Positions 24,481 through 36,805 of a stretch of 64,000 nucleotides of DNA are shown piece after piece; the stretch's first letter is position 1, and every line of letters starts with the position of its first letter. The stretch is from Otatea glauca (taxonomy: Eukaryota > Streptophyta > Magnoliopsida > Poales > Poaceae). The notes beneath the pieces are model-generated. The model made no database searches and was not told the DNA's origin. It was given only the letters and a program-made list of their open reading frames with translations. The DNA lies in contig CM070717.1 in NCBI GenBank assembly GCA_036346275.1, forward strand, positions 10,227,178 through 10,291,177, in the 5' to 3' direction. The translations under genes were made by a program, and so were the position numbers.

Positions 24481-26396
24481 AAGATCAAGTTATCAGCTTA
24501 AGCTTAGTATTTATTGCCCGGGTAAGATAATTGTTGCCATTCAAGGCAAGCTTCATAAATTCCTTCTTTGCGATGTCCAACATATCCTATTTCTATTTAT
24601 GCAAAATGACTTTTACTACTGGTAAAAGCATTATATTGCACGTTTACTCTTCAATCAGTAAATTTTGGTCTATATATATTTAGTATATAATTATCTCAAA
24701 TTTCTTAGAATTTTCCAGGCATTTTCCATAATTTTCTGCTAATTATTCAGCAATTTTCAGAATTATCATGTAAAATAAAAATATATTTCAACATATATAA
24801 ACATTAAATTATGGTAGTAAAATAAATACGGAGATATGGAGCTTTCAATATGCTACATAAAATTTTCCTAACATTTTTCATAATTTTCTGTTAATTACCA
24901 AGCAATTTTCAGAATTACTTAAAAAAGAGAAAATAAATTCCAGCACATCATAACATGGAATAATGCTAAAAAAAATACAGCAGCATGAATCTCAGCAATG
25001 GGTCATAAATAATTTTCTATAACTTTCTAGCATTTTTTTCAATTTTTGAAGTAATTCTCATAATTACTTAAATAACAGAAAATAAATTCTAGCACACATT
25101 AAATATAGCATAAAGCTAGAAAATAAACCCATAGCATGAAACTTCCAATGATGTGCCAAATACTAATGTATCAGAATTTTACGGAAGTCCATATTTATAG
25201 AAAATCTAATTCTAGGATTTATCACTAATTTTCAGAATTTAATTAATTATTTTACGGATATCCAAATGGACCGTAAGGTTACCAGGCCGTACGGCCCATC
25301 CGGCCGAAAAATGGTCCAAGCGCCATATCAGATGCGGGCGGCTAGGGTCCACATGCTCATCTGCCTCGCGGAGGCATCCAGCGGTGGCGAAAAAAAATGA
25401 GCGGAGGGCGAGCTCTAGGCGGCGCGAAGCGTCGGCTGGCGCAAGAAGCAGCCATGGGCACGGAAGCCAAGAGACCCTCGAGCGCGTGCTTCGGGACACA
25501 GGCGCGGGAGACGAAACAGCGCGTTGCCACCGTGTGAGACGTGAACTCGTGGCGACGCTGGGTGCGGATGCCGGCACTCATGGAAAACAGAGGGTTACCG
25601 CCGCTTGGGCATGCCATGGGCGCCACCGCCGCCTGGTTGCTCGGTTCACGACGAGGTCAAAAGCGACTGCGCAGCCCGAGGTGACGCCGTGGCGGTGCGG
25701 CCGACGCTGCGGACGACGGCGCGAAAGCTGAGCAACCGAAGGCGCGATGGGCGCGGCCACCGAGACCGAGCGGCGCTGCGGGCGTAGCTTCCGAGGTGAG
25801 CTCCGGCGTAGCCGCGGAACATGGGGCGGGCTTGGCCACCGAGGCAAGCTAAGTCGTCGTCATAGCTGTCACCTCGACCTTATCGGCGTCGTCGCAGCCT
25901 TTGCGCATCAGGCGCCGTCTGCCTCCATCGAGCGCGCGTGCAAACGCCGCTATCGCGGATGCGGGCGCGAGGCGAAGCCAGGTGCATGAAGGTAGGATGG
26001 TGCGTTGCTGCTACCACCGCGGACGCTGCGGGCGTCGTGTGGGCGCCGGCGTCGTCGGTGCGGGGCTCGGCCGCCACCTCCTGCTGGGCACGTGGCCGCC
26101 GCCGGTGTGCAGGCTTGGTAGCCGTCGCCCGCTGGGGGTGCGGCACCGCCACCAGCGCGACCGATTGTCTCTCTCTCTTTTTGCAATCTTGATGATGAAC
26201 AGAAACAATGTACTACCCTTACCGACGCTTGGATTAAACGATTAATCCGCATAGGGTATATAATCTGCAGGATTGAAAGATTGCGAAAAAACACGATTAT
26301 CTTATGTAGGGCTTGGCGTAGGTCGATCGTGTGTAGGAGGATAAAATTCGATGCCGTGTAGATTGTCGCAGGCAGACGATCACAATCGGTCTCGGT
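24481..26396 (-). other. copia-1 leader with AT-rich repeats and a GC-rich island
   Basis: Between gag and the primer site. Two halves differ sharply: an AT-rich part (24,640-25,250) with a three-copy repeat, and a GC-rich part (about 25,260-26,165). Open frames occur on both strands of the GC-rich part, as expected from base composition; none shows a family signature. The phrase CCGTACGGCCCATCCGGCCG (25,290-25,310) resembles grass LTR text, so this may be an inserted LTR fragment. Confidence 0.45.
24706..25160. repeat. Degenerate tandem repeat, about 150-bp unit, three copies
   Basis: Copies begin near 24,706, 24,858 and 25,010. Each has a CATAATTTTCTG-like phrase, then AATTTTCAGAATTA, then AAAATAAATTCCAGCAC or variants. 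Confidence 0.65.
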
Positions 26397-26416
26397 AGAG
26401 CTTCGTGCTGATAACG
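26397..26416 (-). other. Candidate primer-binding site of copia-1
   Basis: Minus strand after the 5' LTR reads CGTTATCAGCACGAAGCTC. The location is right and TATCAG recalls the initiator-Met PBS, but the match is incomplete. Confidence 0.4.
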
Positions 26417-26653
26417 TGTTGTAAAATGTAGTCGTTCACCCGCGATCAACCAATCAATTCGCTAACACAATTACAAGAACAAGAACTAGAGCACATACAA
26501 TATAGAGGGGCAAAGTTCTCTCGTTTTATTAGATTGATCTTTTGTTAAAGGGGAATACCTAATATATAAAGAAAAAAGTCAGGGATGGATTTGGATTCGT
26601 CCACACATAGAGATAGAGTTCAACCGAATACGGTTACAAAATCTCTTATCTCG
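26417..26653 (-). repeat. copia-1 5' LTR
   Basis: 237-bp direct repeat matching 5,906-6,142. Its outer edge lies one base from the 9-bp A-tract that I read as the MULE target duplication. Confidence 0.85.
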
Positions 26654-26663
26654 TAAAAAAAAA

Positions 26664-26740
26664 GGCGGCGACTTGCACCCGGACGTCCGATCCGGGTGTT
26701 ACCTCCGGACGCTGTTATCTACCGCTAGATTCAACGCACC
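26664..26740 (+). repeat. MULE left terminal inverted repeat
   Basis: Starts GGCGGCGACTTGCACCC, then GGACGTCCGAT at 26,681 and CGGACGCTGTTATCTACCG at 26,706. Pairs with the right end at 58,650-58,727. Exact inner limit unclear. Confidence 0.75.
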
Positions 26741-26952
26741 ATGTCTGAGCCGTCCGATCGCCTTCTTCCCCTCACAACATCACGTGTTCTTCCGTTGTTG
26801 TGTTGTTCCGCCCGCAATGTCTCCTCCCCCAAATCGCCTTCTTCTGCTGTTCGGCCTCGCAATGTCTCCTCCCCCAAATCTGAGCTTCCGTCCTCCTTCC
26901 TCCCCCGGATCACTGCTTTGAATCCCGAAATTACATCTCCCAAAACATCCCG

Positions 26953-29845
26953 ATGGCTCATTTGATCCGTAAAATCGAGTTCCCACCATCAACAAATCCG
27001 GTTGCAAGACCTTCCCACCCGATCGTTGCAACAAATGTGATCAATCGAGAACTCCAACGACATTGCCCCAGCCTGATGTTGACCCATATGGCAAGTGCTT
27101 CCAGTAGCAACCACGAATCACTTCAGGAGATCGCTCGGATGGATCCTTCCGCCAATCTGACTGCCGTTGGTGCTTCTTCAAGCTACAATCTGGTATGTGC
27201 TAATCCTAGAAACCTCCGATTGGTATGTGCTAACCCTAAAAACATGTAAACGACCCTGATGAAACAAAAAAAAATCGGCATAAAAACTAGCAATGCATAT
27301 CAGTTGATGCACATTATCGCAATTTTTTTATTTATGTCACCTGCAACAATTTGTAAATATATATGCAATAATAACTTCAAGTGTCCCCAATATTTGTTCC
27401 AGGAAAGTACAGAGCATTGCACCGATTAGGAAGAATCAATTAGAGGTACACATGATGAATATACTACTGTGGAGGTTGCGAGAGAACAAGATGCTGATGA
27501 GGATGAAGCCAACGTGTGCTCCCAACCGGTTGTTCCTTTTGTTGGTATGATGTTTGATACCCTAGAAGAAGCTAAAAAAATGTACAATGAGTATGCATAC
27601 AAGCTTGGGTTTGGTATCAGGATAGCAAGCTCAAGAACCAGTAAGGTGACAAACAAACTAATCAGAAGAAATTTGAGTGTTCGCATGCAAGAAAGCCAGA
27701 AGAAGAAAGTGAAAACTCTGCAACCAATACAGTTTGCAATGCAAAAAAAATGCTATGGTCAACACTATTGGAACAAGGAAACGTAACAGAATGACAAAGT
27801 TTGACTGCAAAGCACACATGGCTGTTGGGCTAAGGGATGACAGATGGCAAGTCATTGTTATGCAAGAAAGAGCACACACACCCATTGGTGAAGCATGTTG
27901 CGAGGAGAAGATCTCTAGGTCACACCGCCACATCTCTTGTGAGGATTTTGAATTCTTGCATACCTTACATCATATAAACATCTCTACCTCACATATAATG
28001 GCCCTGCTTGGTGACATTCATGGGGGAGTTCGGAATCTCACTTTCACAAAGAAAGATGTTTGCAACATTAAAACAAAACTGAGGCAAAATGTTACTTATA
28101 GGGATATGGCTGTCACCATAGAGTATTTCCAGAAACTTCAACTTGAAAGCCCCTTATTCTTCTATGCAATAAAATTGGATGAAAATCAGGCTTTGAGGGC
28201 TTTGTTTTGGGTTGATGGAAGGACTAGAGTGTTATATGAAAGCTTTAGAGATTGTGTCTTCTTTGACACGACATTCATGACTAATCGATACAATATGCCA
28301 TTTGCACCATTTGTTGGTATAAACAATCACATTCAAACAATACTCCTTGGTTGTGCGCTGCTTCCCGATGAAATAATTGAAACATTTGTGTGGCTGTTTG
28401 AAAACTAGAAGCTAGCAATGAAAGGTCAACCACCAACATGTATAATGACAGATCAAGATAAAACAATGAAATCAGCAATATCTCAGGTGTTCCCATCTGC
28501 CATTCATAGATGTTGCAAATGGCATGTTATGCAAAAGGCTCAAGAGAAGCTTGCAAGGTTGATCTCCACTAAAGATGGGGTATCTGATGATTTACATAGA
28601 ATTGTAGATATATCAGAAAATGATAATGAATTTGAGACCTCTTGGCAGGACATGTTGCAAAAATATGGTTTACATGATAACCAACACTTGCTCAACATGT
28701 GGAACTCAAGGTGCACATGGGCCCCAGCATATTTCAGGAAAAACTTCTTTCCCTTCACTAGCACAACTGGCAGATCTGAAGGATTAAATGCTATCTTCAA
28801 GACACTTGTCCATCCCCAAGACTCAGTTTGGACTTTTGTGAAACAATATGAATACATAATAGATACTATGCTTAATAGGGAAGATGATCAAAGCTTCAGG
28901 GTAGAAACAACAGATCCACCACTATGGTCCAGGTACCTTCCTCGATTCCAAATAACACATGCAACAATTTTATTGTTTCACATATTGACAAAACACATGA
29001 ACTGAGAGAAAAAATGTTTGGGACAAAAAATTATAGGTACACCCTCGAGAAGCAAGCATCCAAATTCTACATAAGAAGTGTTTTCTACAAATTTCAAGAA
29101 CAACTGATGCAAACAACATGTTATGCCTGTACAGAACATGAACAGCCAAATTCTACTAAAAAAGTATTTGTGCTGATTATACCTGGTAGGGACACCAACA
29201 AAACCTTCACTATTTCAGTTGATACAAATACCTGTGCATATGCATGTAGTTGCAACATGTTTGAGAAGGATGGACTTCTGTATGCACATGTTCTGAAAGT
29301 AATGACTCATCTCAATATACAACAAATACCTCAGCAGTACTTGCTCAAAAGATGGTCTAGTCAAGCAACTAGAAAGACAGTAGATCACCATTCAGTTCCA
29401 GGCCCTTCATTTGGAGTGCCGCCTACAAATGTACTGAGGTTTAACTCGCTATGCAGAAAGATGACAGATCTAGCATCTGATGCATGCTTGAGTGAAGACA
29501 CATACAAGATAGTTTCTGAAGCTATTGATAACATAACAATGCACATCTCTGCAACCAGCAAAATAGCAAATCCTAATCAAGATGTTGTGGAAAACTGTTC
29601 TTCCAGTTTGTTGCAAAACCCACCAAATTCTACACGCAAAGGGAGACCAACAGAGAAGTCGCAGCGAAAGAAACCACATGTTGAGAAGGCAATTGAAAAG
29701 AAAAAAACCAAAAGCCAAGATTTATTGTTCTTATTGCAAGGAAGATACCCATAATATTCAAAGGTGCCCTTACTTGGAACTTGCGAAGGCTCGTGATGCC
29801 TATTTGGCAGACAAAGCCTATCGTGACACGGAGTTGAAATTATAA
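26953..29845 (+). pseudogene. MULE transposase, FAR1/FHY3-like
   Basis: Candidate first exon from Met 26,953 (or the inner Met at 27,089) ends before GTATGTGC at 27,193; the next starts after TTTGTTCCAG at 27,402. Domains: FAR1 DNA-binding region (MFDTLEEAKKMYNEYAYKLG, FDCKAHMAVGL), MULE transposase with Asp in FFDTTFMTN (28,265), Asp in MTDQD (28,451) and Glu in GRSEGLNAIFK (28,778), a SWIM-like zinc finger where CSC...LLYAH has Tyr for the usual third Cys, and a C-terminal knuckle CSYCKEDTHNIQRCP. Lesions: TAG at 27,427, shifts near 27,660 and 27,742, TAG at 28,406 in place of a likely Trp, and shifts near 28,930 and 29,700. The DDE residues remain but the gene is dead as read. Confidence 0.88.
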
Positions 29846-29876
29846 GTCCCATTACATATTTTAATCCCTGCATTAC

Positions 29877-31247
29877 TGAAGAGGAACGCGGTATGCTACG
29901 CTAGCACAAAAAAAAATCTACCGCGTAACCAGAAAGCTACTCGCAAGAAGGGGATCATAGATAAGATTACCACTAGATGCGTAGTTGCGGAATCCTTCGC
30001 GCGTCGATGTAGTGGATCGTCCTCGCCGCAGTCGTTGTGTCGATGTAGTGGATCGTCCTCGCCTTGCCGTGGATCGTCCTCCCACGCCGCAGTCATAGCA
30101 GCGTCACCGCAATAGTCCACACGTCCAGAGATGGAACGCCGTGCGTCGGTGTGCAAGCACCTGGTCGCTCGGCAGGGACAGCGAGAGGAGTAGGCTAGGG
30201 TTTCGAGTGAATCACACCTAAACCGTGGAAAGCACACCCTGCGCCCTCCCTCCTCCCCTCCTTATATAGCCACGTGATGAAACCCTAAACTAGGGCCCAT
30301 TAGCGTGCTAAGCCCACGAGGTTCATTAATTACGGATCCAATCCAAATTAATGCGTCCCAGCCCATTAAGTGTGTGACCCTGCAGGTTCACGTACGTTTG
30401 GACGTGGATTCGGAAAACTCCTTTTCAATCCAATAGTTGGTAGTGGCTTCTTGCAAAGTATGCCAACTCCCAAACATACTATGATCAAATCGGACAGAAC
30501 CTATCAAAAGTACTCATGTAATAATCCCTTTGCCAAGTATATGAAGATTGATCTCAAGGCGAGAAGCATGTCATCCTTTGATGATTCAATCCATCTCTCG
30601 TATGCGTGATATATTAATAAGTTGTGATTGACTCCTCAATCACGGCATGGCCATGCACTTCCTTAATCATATCACACGAGTGGCCTGGTCATATACCTCC
30701 GTTTCATTGGAGTGGCAAATTCCATCTTGACTGCTCACTTCCCTCTGCACGTTTCATAGTAAACATGAAAGCTACCTTTATAACTATCCGGTTAGGAAGT
30801 AGTGTTTGATAGCCCCAAGGAAAACTATTACACATGTAGGGAATATGACAATCTCAGGTCTAAGGATCATACATCTACTAGGTATGAGATACTCGATGAC
30901 ACATAAGAATGAAACATTCTCGCGATGTCCCATTGCGGGTCTATCTAACCCATGTTCTTCAACATGCGTCCACAATGTATAGATGATATCTCCATATCCC
31001 ATGATCTATGAAGCATGATCATCGATCACTACATGTGCTGATCTATTCTTCGTTGTCCTATACGATGATATCCGATCAGAGATATTTATCGAATTACATC
31101 ATTAAGTAAAGAGCTTCATAAGCAAGTCACATACTTGTTGGTCAATACAATGATATACATTCATTGGACCAATAATCATATTATTATTCATAAACATAGT
31201 CATGTTACAATCATCTAAATGATTGGCTCAAGGGCATAACACTAACA
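29877..31247 (-). repeat. copia-2 3' LTR
   Basis: Direct repeat of 36,806-38,175. Contains TATATAGCC (near 30,265) as a candidate promoter box on the reverse side. Open frames here (30,370-30,809 and reverse) are LTR sequence, not genes. Confidence 0.93.
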
Positions 31248-31262
31248 ATCTCCCACTTGCAC
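31248..31262 (-). other. Polypurine tract of copia-2
   Basis: Minus strand reads GCAAGTGGGAGATTG just before the LTR start TGTTAGTG. Confidence 0.65.
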
Positions 31263-31321
31263 TTGAGTCAATCAATTAAGTATCTAATACCAATAGACCT
31301 TGTGTGCGCCTCATGCTTAGG

Positions 31322-34229
31322 CTATGGCAGTGGCTTTGTCAACAGATCGACCACATTGGCTTCTGTATGTACTTTGCATATTCTCACGTCACCTCTATCC
31401 ACAATCTCGCGAATAAGGTGAAAGCGACGGAGTATGTGTTTAGACTTCTGATGTGATCTAGGCTCTTTTGCTTGTGCAATGGCACCACTATTATCACAAT
31501 AGATGTCCATTGGACTAGAGGCACTAGCGACCACACCAAGCTCTGTGATAAACTTCTTAATCCACACAGCTTCCTTTGCGGCCTCCGGCCGCAATGTACT
31601 CGCTACGTCGTAGAGTCGGCCACCGTGTTTTGCTTGGAACTCTTCCAGCTTACTGCTCCTCCATTAAGTGTAAACACAAACCCGGATTGCGATCGAAAAT
31701 CATCTTTGTCAGTTTGGAAGCTTGCATCGGTGTAACCCTTTGCAGCAGATCTTCCTCACCTCCAAAAACAAGGAACATACCCTTAGTTCTTCTCAAGTAC
31801 TTGAGGATATTTTTACGGTTATCCAATGACCATCACCAGATCCGCTTGGTATCCGCTCGTGACACTTAGAGCATATGAGACATCTGGGCGTGTACAGATC
31901 ATGGCATACATAATAGACCCAATAGCTGAAGCATATGGAATCTTGCTCATCCTGTCTCGCTCATCAGATGTCGAAGGACACTGATTCTTGCAGAGACTGA
32001 TGCCATGTGACATTGGCATGAAACCTCTCTTGGATTCATGCATATTGAACCTTTTCAATATCTTGTCAATGTACGTTTCTTGACTTAATCCAATTAACCT
32101 TTTTGATCTATCCCTATAGATTTTTATGCCCAAGATATAGCATGCTTCTCCCAAGTCCTTCATTGAGAAACTCCTTTTCAATGAAGTCTTAACATCTTCA
32201 AGCATAGGAATGTCATTCCCGATCAATAATATGTCATCCACATACAAAATCAGAAATACAAGTGCGCTCCCACTAGCCTTCTTGTAAACACAAGGCTCTT
32301 CTTCATTTTTGATAAAGTCAAAACCTTTGACTACTTCATCAAAACGAATGTTCCAACTCCGAGATGCTTGCTTTAACCCATAAATGGATCTTTGAAGCTT
32401 GCATACCCTTTTAGCATATTTAGGATCAACAAAACCTTCAGGTTGTATCATGTATACATCTTCAGAAAGATTTCCATTAAGGAATGCTGTTTTGACATCC
32501 ATCTGCCATATTTCATAATCAAAATATGTAGCAATAGCTAAAATGATCCGGACAGACTTGAGCATGGCTACCGGTGAGAAAGTTTCATCATAGTCAACTC
32601 CTTGAACTTGTTTGAAACCCTTTGCCACCAACCGTGCCTTATAGATCTGAACATTTCCATCTACGTCTATCTTTTTCTTGAAAATCCATTTGCACTCAAT
32701 GGTTTTTACACCATCAGAGAGTCGACCAAGTTCCAAACTTGATTGTCATGCATGGATTGAATTTCGGATCTCATGGCTTCAAGCCATTTTTCGGAGTTTG
32801 GGTCCATCATTGCTTCTTCATAAGTCGTGGGCTCATCATTGTCCAACAATAATATGTCACTCCCATATCTTATAGGTACATGACATGGCCTCCCCTACCT
32901 ACGTAGGGCTGGAGTCTCTTCCACAGGTTGTACAACACTTTGTACATCTTGTGAAGGTTCAGTGGTAGCTTGAACATATTCATGTGATTCTAGAACTTCA
33001 TCAAGATACACATCACTCCTACTGATTTCTTTTGAAAGAAAATCTTTCTCCAAAAGACACCATTTGAGCAACAAAACTTTGTTCTCGTTTCTTTGTAAAA
33101 GTAATATCCTTTTGTTTCTTTAGGATACCCCACAAAAAGCATTTTTCCGATTTAGGTGCGAGTTTATCGATTGTAAACGTTTTACATAAGCCTCACATCC
33201 CCATATCTTGAGAAATGACAACATGGGTCTTCTCCACCCATATCTCATATGGCGTCTTCTCAACGGATTTTGATGGGACCCTATTCAAAGTGAACGCAAT
33301 CTGTCTCTAGAGCGAAACCCGGAAGGATAATGGCAGATCTGTTTGGTGATCATTGACGAACCATATCTAATAAAGTTCGATTACGTCGTTCGGACACGCC
33401 ATTCCATTGAGGCGTTCTGGCGGAGTAAGTTGCGAACGATTCCACATTGCTTTAGATGATCACCAAACTCTTGGCTCAAGTATTCGCCACCACGATCGGA
33501 TCGTAAGTGTTTTATTGTTTTGCCAAGTTGATTTTGTACTTCGTTCAAACTCTTTGAACCTTTCAAAAGTTTGATTTATGCCTCATTAAATAGATATATC
33601 CATATCTCTGAAGTCATCGGTAAAAGTTACAAAGCATGAAACCCACCCCTAGCGATCGAGCTCATTGGTCCACATACATCCGTATGTACTAGGGCCAATA
33701 ATTCACTTGCTCTCTCACTAAAACTGTGAAAGGGCTTTTGTCATCTTGCCAAGTAAACAAGATTCACATGTTTCAAATGATTCAAAATCAAATGAGGTTA
33801 GAAGTCCATCACCATGGAGCTTCTTCATGCGCTTCTCATTTATATGACCTAGCGACAATGCCACAAAAGGTAGGGTTCAAATCATTAGGCGATGCCTTTT
33901 TACATTAATATTATAGACATGTTTTTCTTCGAGTTCAAGGACGTACAACCCATCCACCATGGGGCAACGACCATAATACATATCATTCAAAAATATCGAA
34001 CAAACAAAGTTCTTTATTTTGAAATCATAACCTTCATGTCCAAACAAGAAGATGAAATAATGTTTCTACTCAAAGATGGAACAAAATAACAATTATTAAG
34101 TTCTAAAACTAATCCTGAAGGCAAATGCAATGGGTATGTGCCAACGGCAAGACCAGCAACTCTTGCTTTATTCCCCACGCGAAGATCCACTTCTCCTTTT
34201 GCCAAGTCTCTACTCTTTATCACCCGCAA
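31322..34229 (-). pseudogene. copia-2 pol: integrase, reverse transcriptase, RNase H
   Basis: Minus-strand order: the segment upstream of integrase (SGLVLELNNCYFVPSLSRNI, 34,229-34,014), integrase core with LRSDRGGEYLSQEFGDHL (33,566-33,381), a 305-codon open RT (32,736-31,819) with ARLVAKGFKQVQGVDYDETF, MDVKTAFLNGNL and YVDDI (Asp pair codons at 32,233-32,238), then RNase H (31,594-31,322) with MDIYCDNSGAIAQAKEP and HILRRFHLIREIV. The RT is intact; integrase and the gag-pol joint have frameshifts and stops, so the element is recent but probably not autonomous. Confidence 0.9.
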
Positions 34230-35177
34230 CGAATTGCAAATGTGAGCAACCGAACCGGTATCATATACCCATGAGTGAGTGAAGAAGTAGCAAGATTAAT
34301 TTCTATAACATTAATACAAGTGGAAACCACATTTCCATTCTTCTTATCGCCACGTACTTTTCGATTCCGTTTCCAATGCCCCGATTTCATGCAATAGAAG
34401 CATTGGGTATCGGGTTGAGGGCCAACTTTAAGCTTCAAGCTTAGTTTTGAGGGTTGCGATCTCATCTTGAGCCTTGCCCTTGCCCTTGCCCTTGCTCTTT
34501 TCCCGTTCCCCGACCTTAGCCTTCCTCTTTTTGAAAGCGGTTGTTTTCAACCATCATCACATGATTGGGTTTTTCTTAATGCTTTCCTCGCGGCCTTGAG
34601 CATCCCATGTAGCTCGGTTAGGCTCTTCTCCATGCTATTCATATGAAAATTCATAATGAATGGCTCAAAGCTCGAGGCGTAGACGGAGAATAACATCTGT
34701 GGCCAAACCGAGGCTAAGGGGAAACTCAAGTTTTCCAATCTCCCAATGTAACCAATCATCTTGATCACATGAGGATGACCGGATGCCTTGACCGACTTAC
34801 AAGCAAATAAAAGCTTTGAGATACCATACCTCTCAGCTCTTGCTTGATTCCCAAACATGCCCTTCAAGCCCACAATCATATTGTAAGCATCCACGGTCCT
34901 CATATTGCTTTTGGAGCTCGAGTCCATGGTGACTAGCATGAGACAGTGACCTCTCTGAAGCATTAACATGCTTTTCATATTCAACCTTCAAATTGCGCAA
35001 GCATTTTTGGCGGTTCATCAGAATTGGATTCTCTAGAACATAGTCCTTCTTTTCATGCTTGAGAACAATTCTCAAAGTTGCGATACCAATCAACAAAATT
35101 AGTTCCATTCAGTTTTTCCTTTCCAAAACCGATCTCAAAGCAAAACCAGGTGTAGCAGGAGTAGGAGAAGGTGCCAT
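34230..35177 (-). pseudogene. copia-2 gag
   Basis: Minus strand from the ATG at 35,177 reads a gag N-terminus (MAPSPTPATPGFALRSV), then shifts frame within 25 codons; LRIVLKHEKKDYVLENP follows. The zinc knuckle CFYCMKSGHWKRN near 34,400 has Cys-x2-Cys-x4-His but lacks the last Cys. A 145-codon open piece spans 34,984-34,547. Gag packages the element RNA; this copy is broken. Confidence 0.75.
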
Positions 35178-36343
35178 TGAACTACAACAAAAACATGCAA
35201 AGATTCTAAGCACTATGTTTATGTAAAACTTTTATTAAACTTTTTAATTAAAGACACTTCTATTTTATGTCCCTTTATAGACACATAGTGAGTATTCAAG
35301 ATCCATATTCATCAAACACTAGTGAGCTTTGGCATCACTGCTAGAAATTTAATGACATAGGTAAGCAACACCTTTGCTAATTACATCATATGTAACTCTT
35401 GTTTGTTGAGTATGAAAACAAGTAATGAATGCCTCCATCAACTTGACTCATGGCCAGGTCAACCTGCCCCAAGGGCTCACATGAGGAGGAGCACTTCCGT
35501 ATTCGGGTGCCAATTAAGAAACCTGCCTCATGTGTGTTTTCCTAGACACCACTTGTCTTGTATAGGTTCCTTCATTACTGAAATCAAATCCCAACCACTT
35601 ATGTCCTCAAGCCCAAAACCGTTTTGATAGCTTGATTAAATCTACCATTGTTATGCGTGATGTGTCCAACACATCCCTATCATCTATTGAGATAGCCATT
35701 GATATACTACTTTGGCAGTCATATCAATAACGATCTAAATTCTTGATAGGTGCAACAATTGGATGGACAATTTGATTTAAAATTTTTAATTATAGGGATG
35801 AACAAAGATTACTATGAACATGGCATCACATGCAATGAGCATAAAGAAAATAGCAAGGACTAAACACACATCCACAGAAAATCAAAATAAGCTGTGAAAT
35901 AGCATGGCCCTTAGCATTAAGATCTCCATCATCATGCTTGTTTGTTCACCTAGCCATCTTGCTTGATTTGTTCACCTAGCCATCTTGCTTGATACCATCG
36001 TCTTCATCATTATGGATGCAACTCCTTACAACTTTTGATAATGAATTTTACATGAGGGTTTGAAGCATCACAAGTCGACACGCAGGTCGTTATACAATTT
36101 AAATAGCCTTATGGCTTGACACGGCACGCAGGCCATGTGGAAATTACATGCATCACATACACATAGGCCATACCATTTCACATAATTCCCTACAAAAATG
36201 AGTTAAACAAAAGCAACCCTACGACTCCGGGGTCCGAGGGGCGCCCGCGGGTCCAAGGGCGCCCGGGCGGTCCGAGGGGCGCGCCTTGGAAATTTTTTTT
36301 AGAGGCATGTCTTGACATTGGAAAACACCTCAAAATTTTCACG
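35178..36343 (-). other. copia-2 leader, non-coding
   Basis: Between the gag start and the leader duplication. AT-rich with a short GC-rich spot at 36,230-36,290 (repeated GGTCCGAGGGGCGC). No gene seen. Confidence 0.5.
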
Positions 36344-36647
36344 GATCAACAGATTGACCCAATCCGATCTAACATGATTGGCTTGGTCCCATATGGATAC
36401 GTTTGAAACCCCGATGGCGATAACCCGACCGGTAAGGGTAACGTCGTACCATGAGCGGACTCACCCAAATCAATATTGAATCTATTTGCGCTACCATGGA
36501 TCAGCAGATTGACCCAATCCAACTCAATCGATTGGCTTGGTCCCATATGGATACGTTTCAGAAACCCTGATGGCGGTAACCCGACCGGTAAGGGTAACGT
36601 CGTACCATGAACGGACTCACCCAAATCAAGATTGAGTCGGTTTGCAC
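36344..36647. repeat. Tandem duplication, about 153 bp, two copies
   Basis: Copies 36,344-36,497 and 36,498-36,647 share GATTGACCCAATCC, GGCTTGGTCCCATATGGATA and ACCGGTAAGGGTAACGTCGT. Lies in the copia-2 leader near the PBS. Confidence 0.85.
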
Positions 36648-36786
36648 TTTTCTCAAACCCTAAACCGATCGATCTCATCGATGGCTGCCGTCACCAATTC
36701 ATCACATGAACTGGCTGAACATGTAATAGATCCAATCTACTAACCTTACACATCATATGTGCAACATCCAGATCACAAAACTATAC

Positions 36787-36805
36787 GAGATGGCTCTGAT
36801 AGCAC
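36787..36805 (-). other. Primer-binding site of copia-2
   Basis: Minus strand directly after the LTR end reads GTGCTATCAGAGCCATC. TGCTATCAGAGC is one mismatch from the initiator-Met PBS TGGTATCAGAGC. Confidence 0.8.

Larger units (their letters stand above)
5906..26653 (-). mobile_element. Ty1/copia retrotransposon (copia-1), decayed and split by a CACTA element
   Basis: Two 237-bp direct repeats (5,906-6,142 and 26,417-26,653), both starting TGTTGTAAAA and ending near CTCTTATCTC, bracket minus-strand gag and pol remnants in copia order (gag, integrase, RT, RNase H). Without the inserted CACTA element (10,057-23,552) it is about 7.25 kb, a usual copia length. On the minus strand the 5' LTR is the right-hand copy. 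A polypurine tract (AAGGGGGAGTG) adjoins the left LTR. No 5-bp target duplication is visible (AAATT left, TAAAA right), so one flank was probably altered. Many stops and frameshifts indicate an old, inactive copy. Confidence 0.85.

Noticed and set aside
25384..26294. Many overlapping frames of 60-115 codons in the copia-1 leader
   Set aside because: High GC content removes stops in all frames; Arg/Ala/Pro-rich translations with no family signature.
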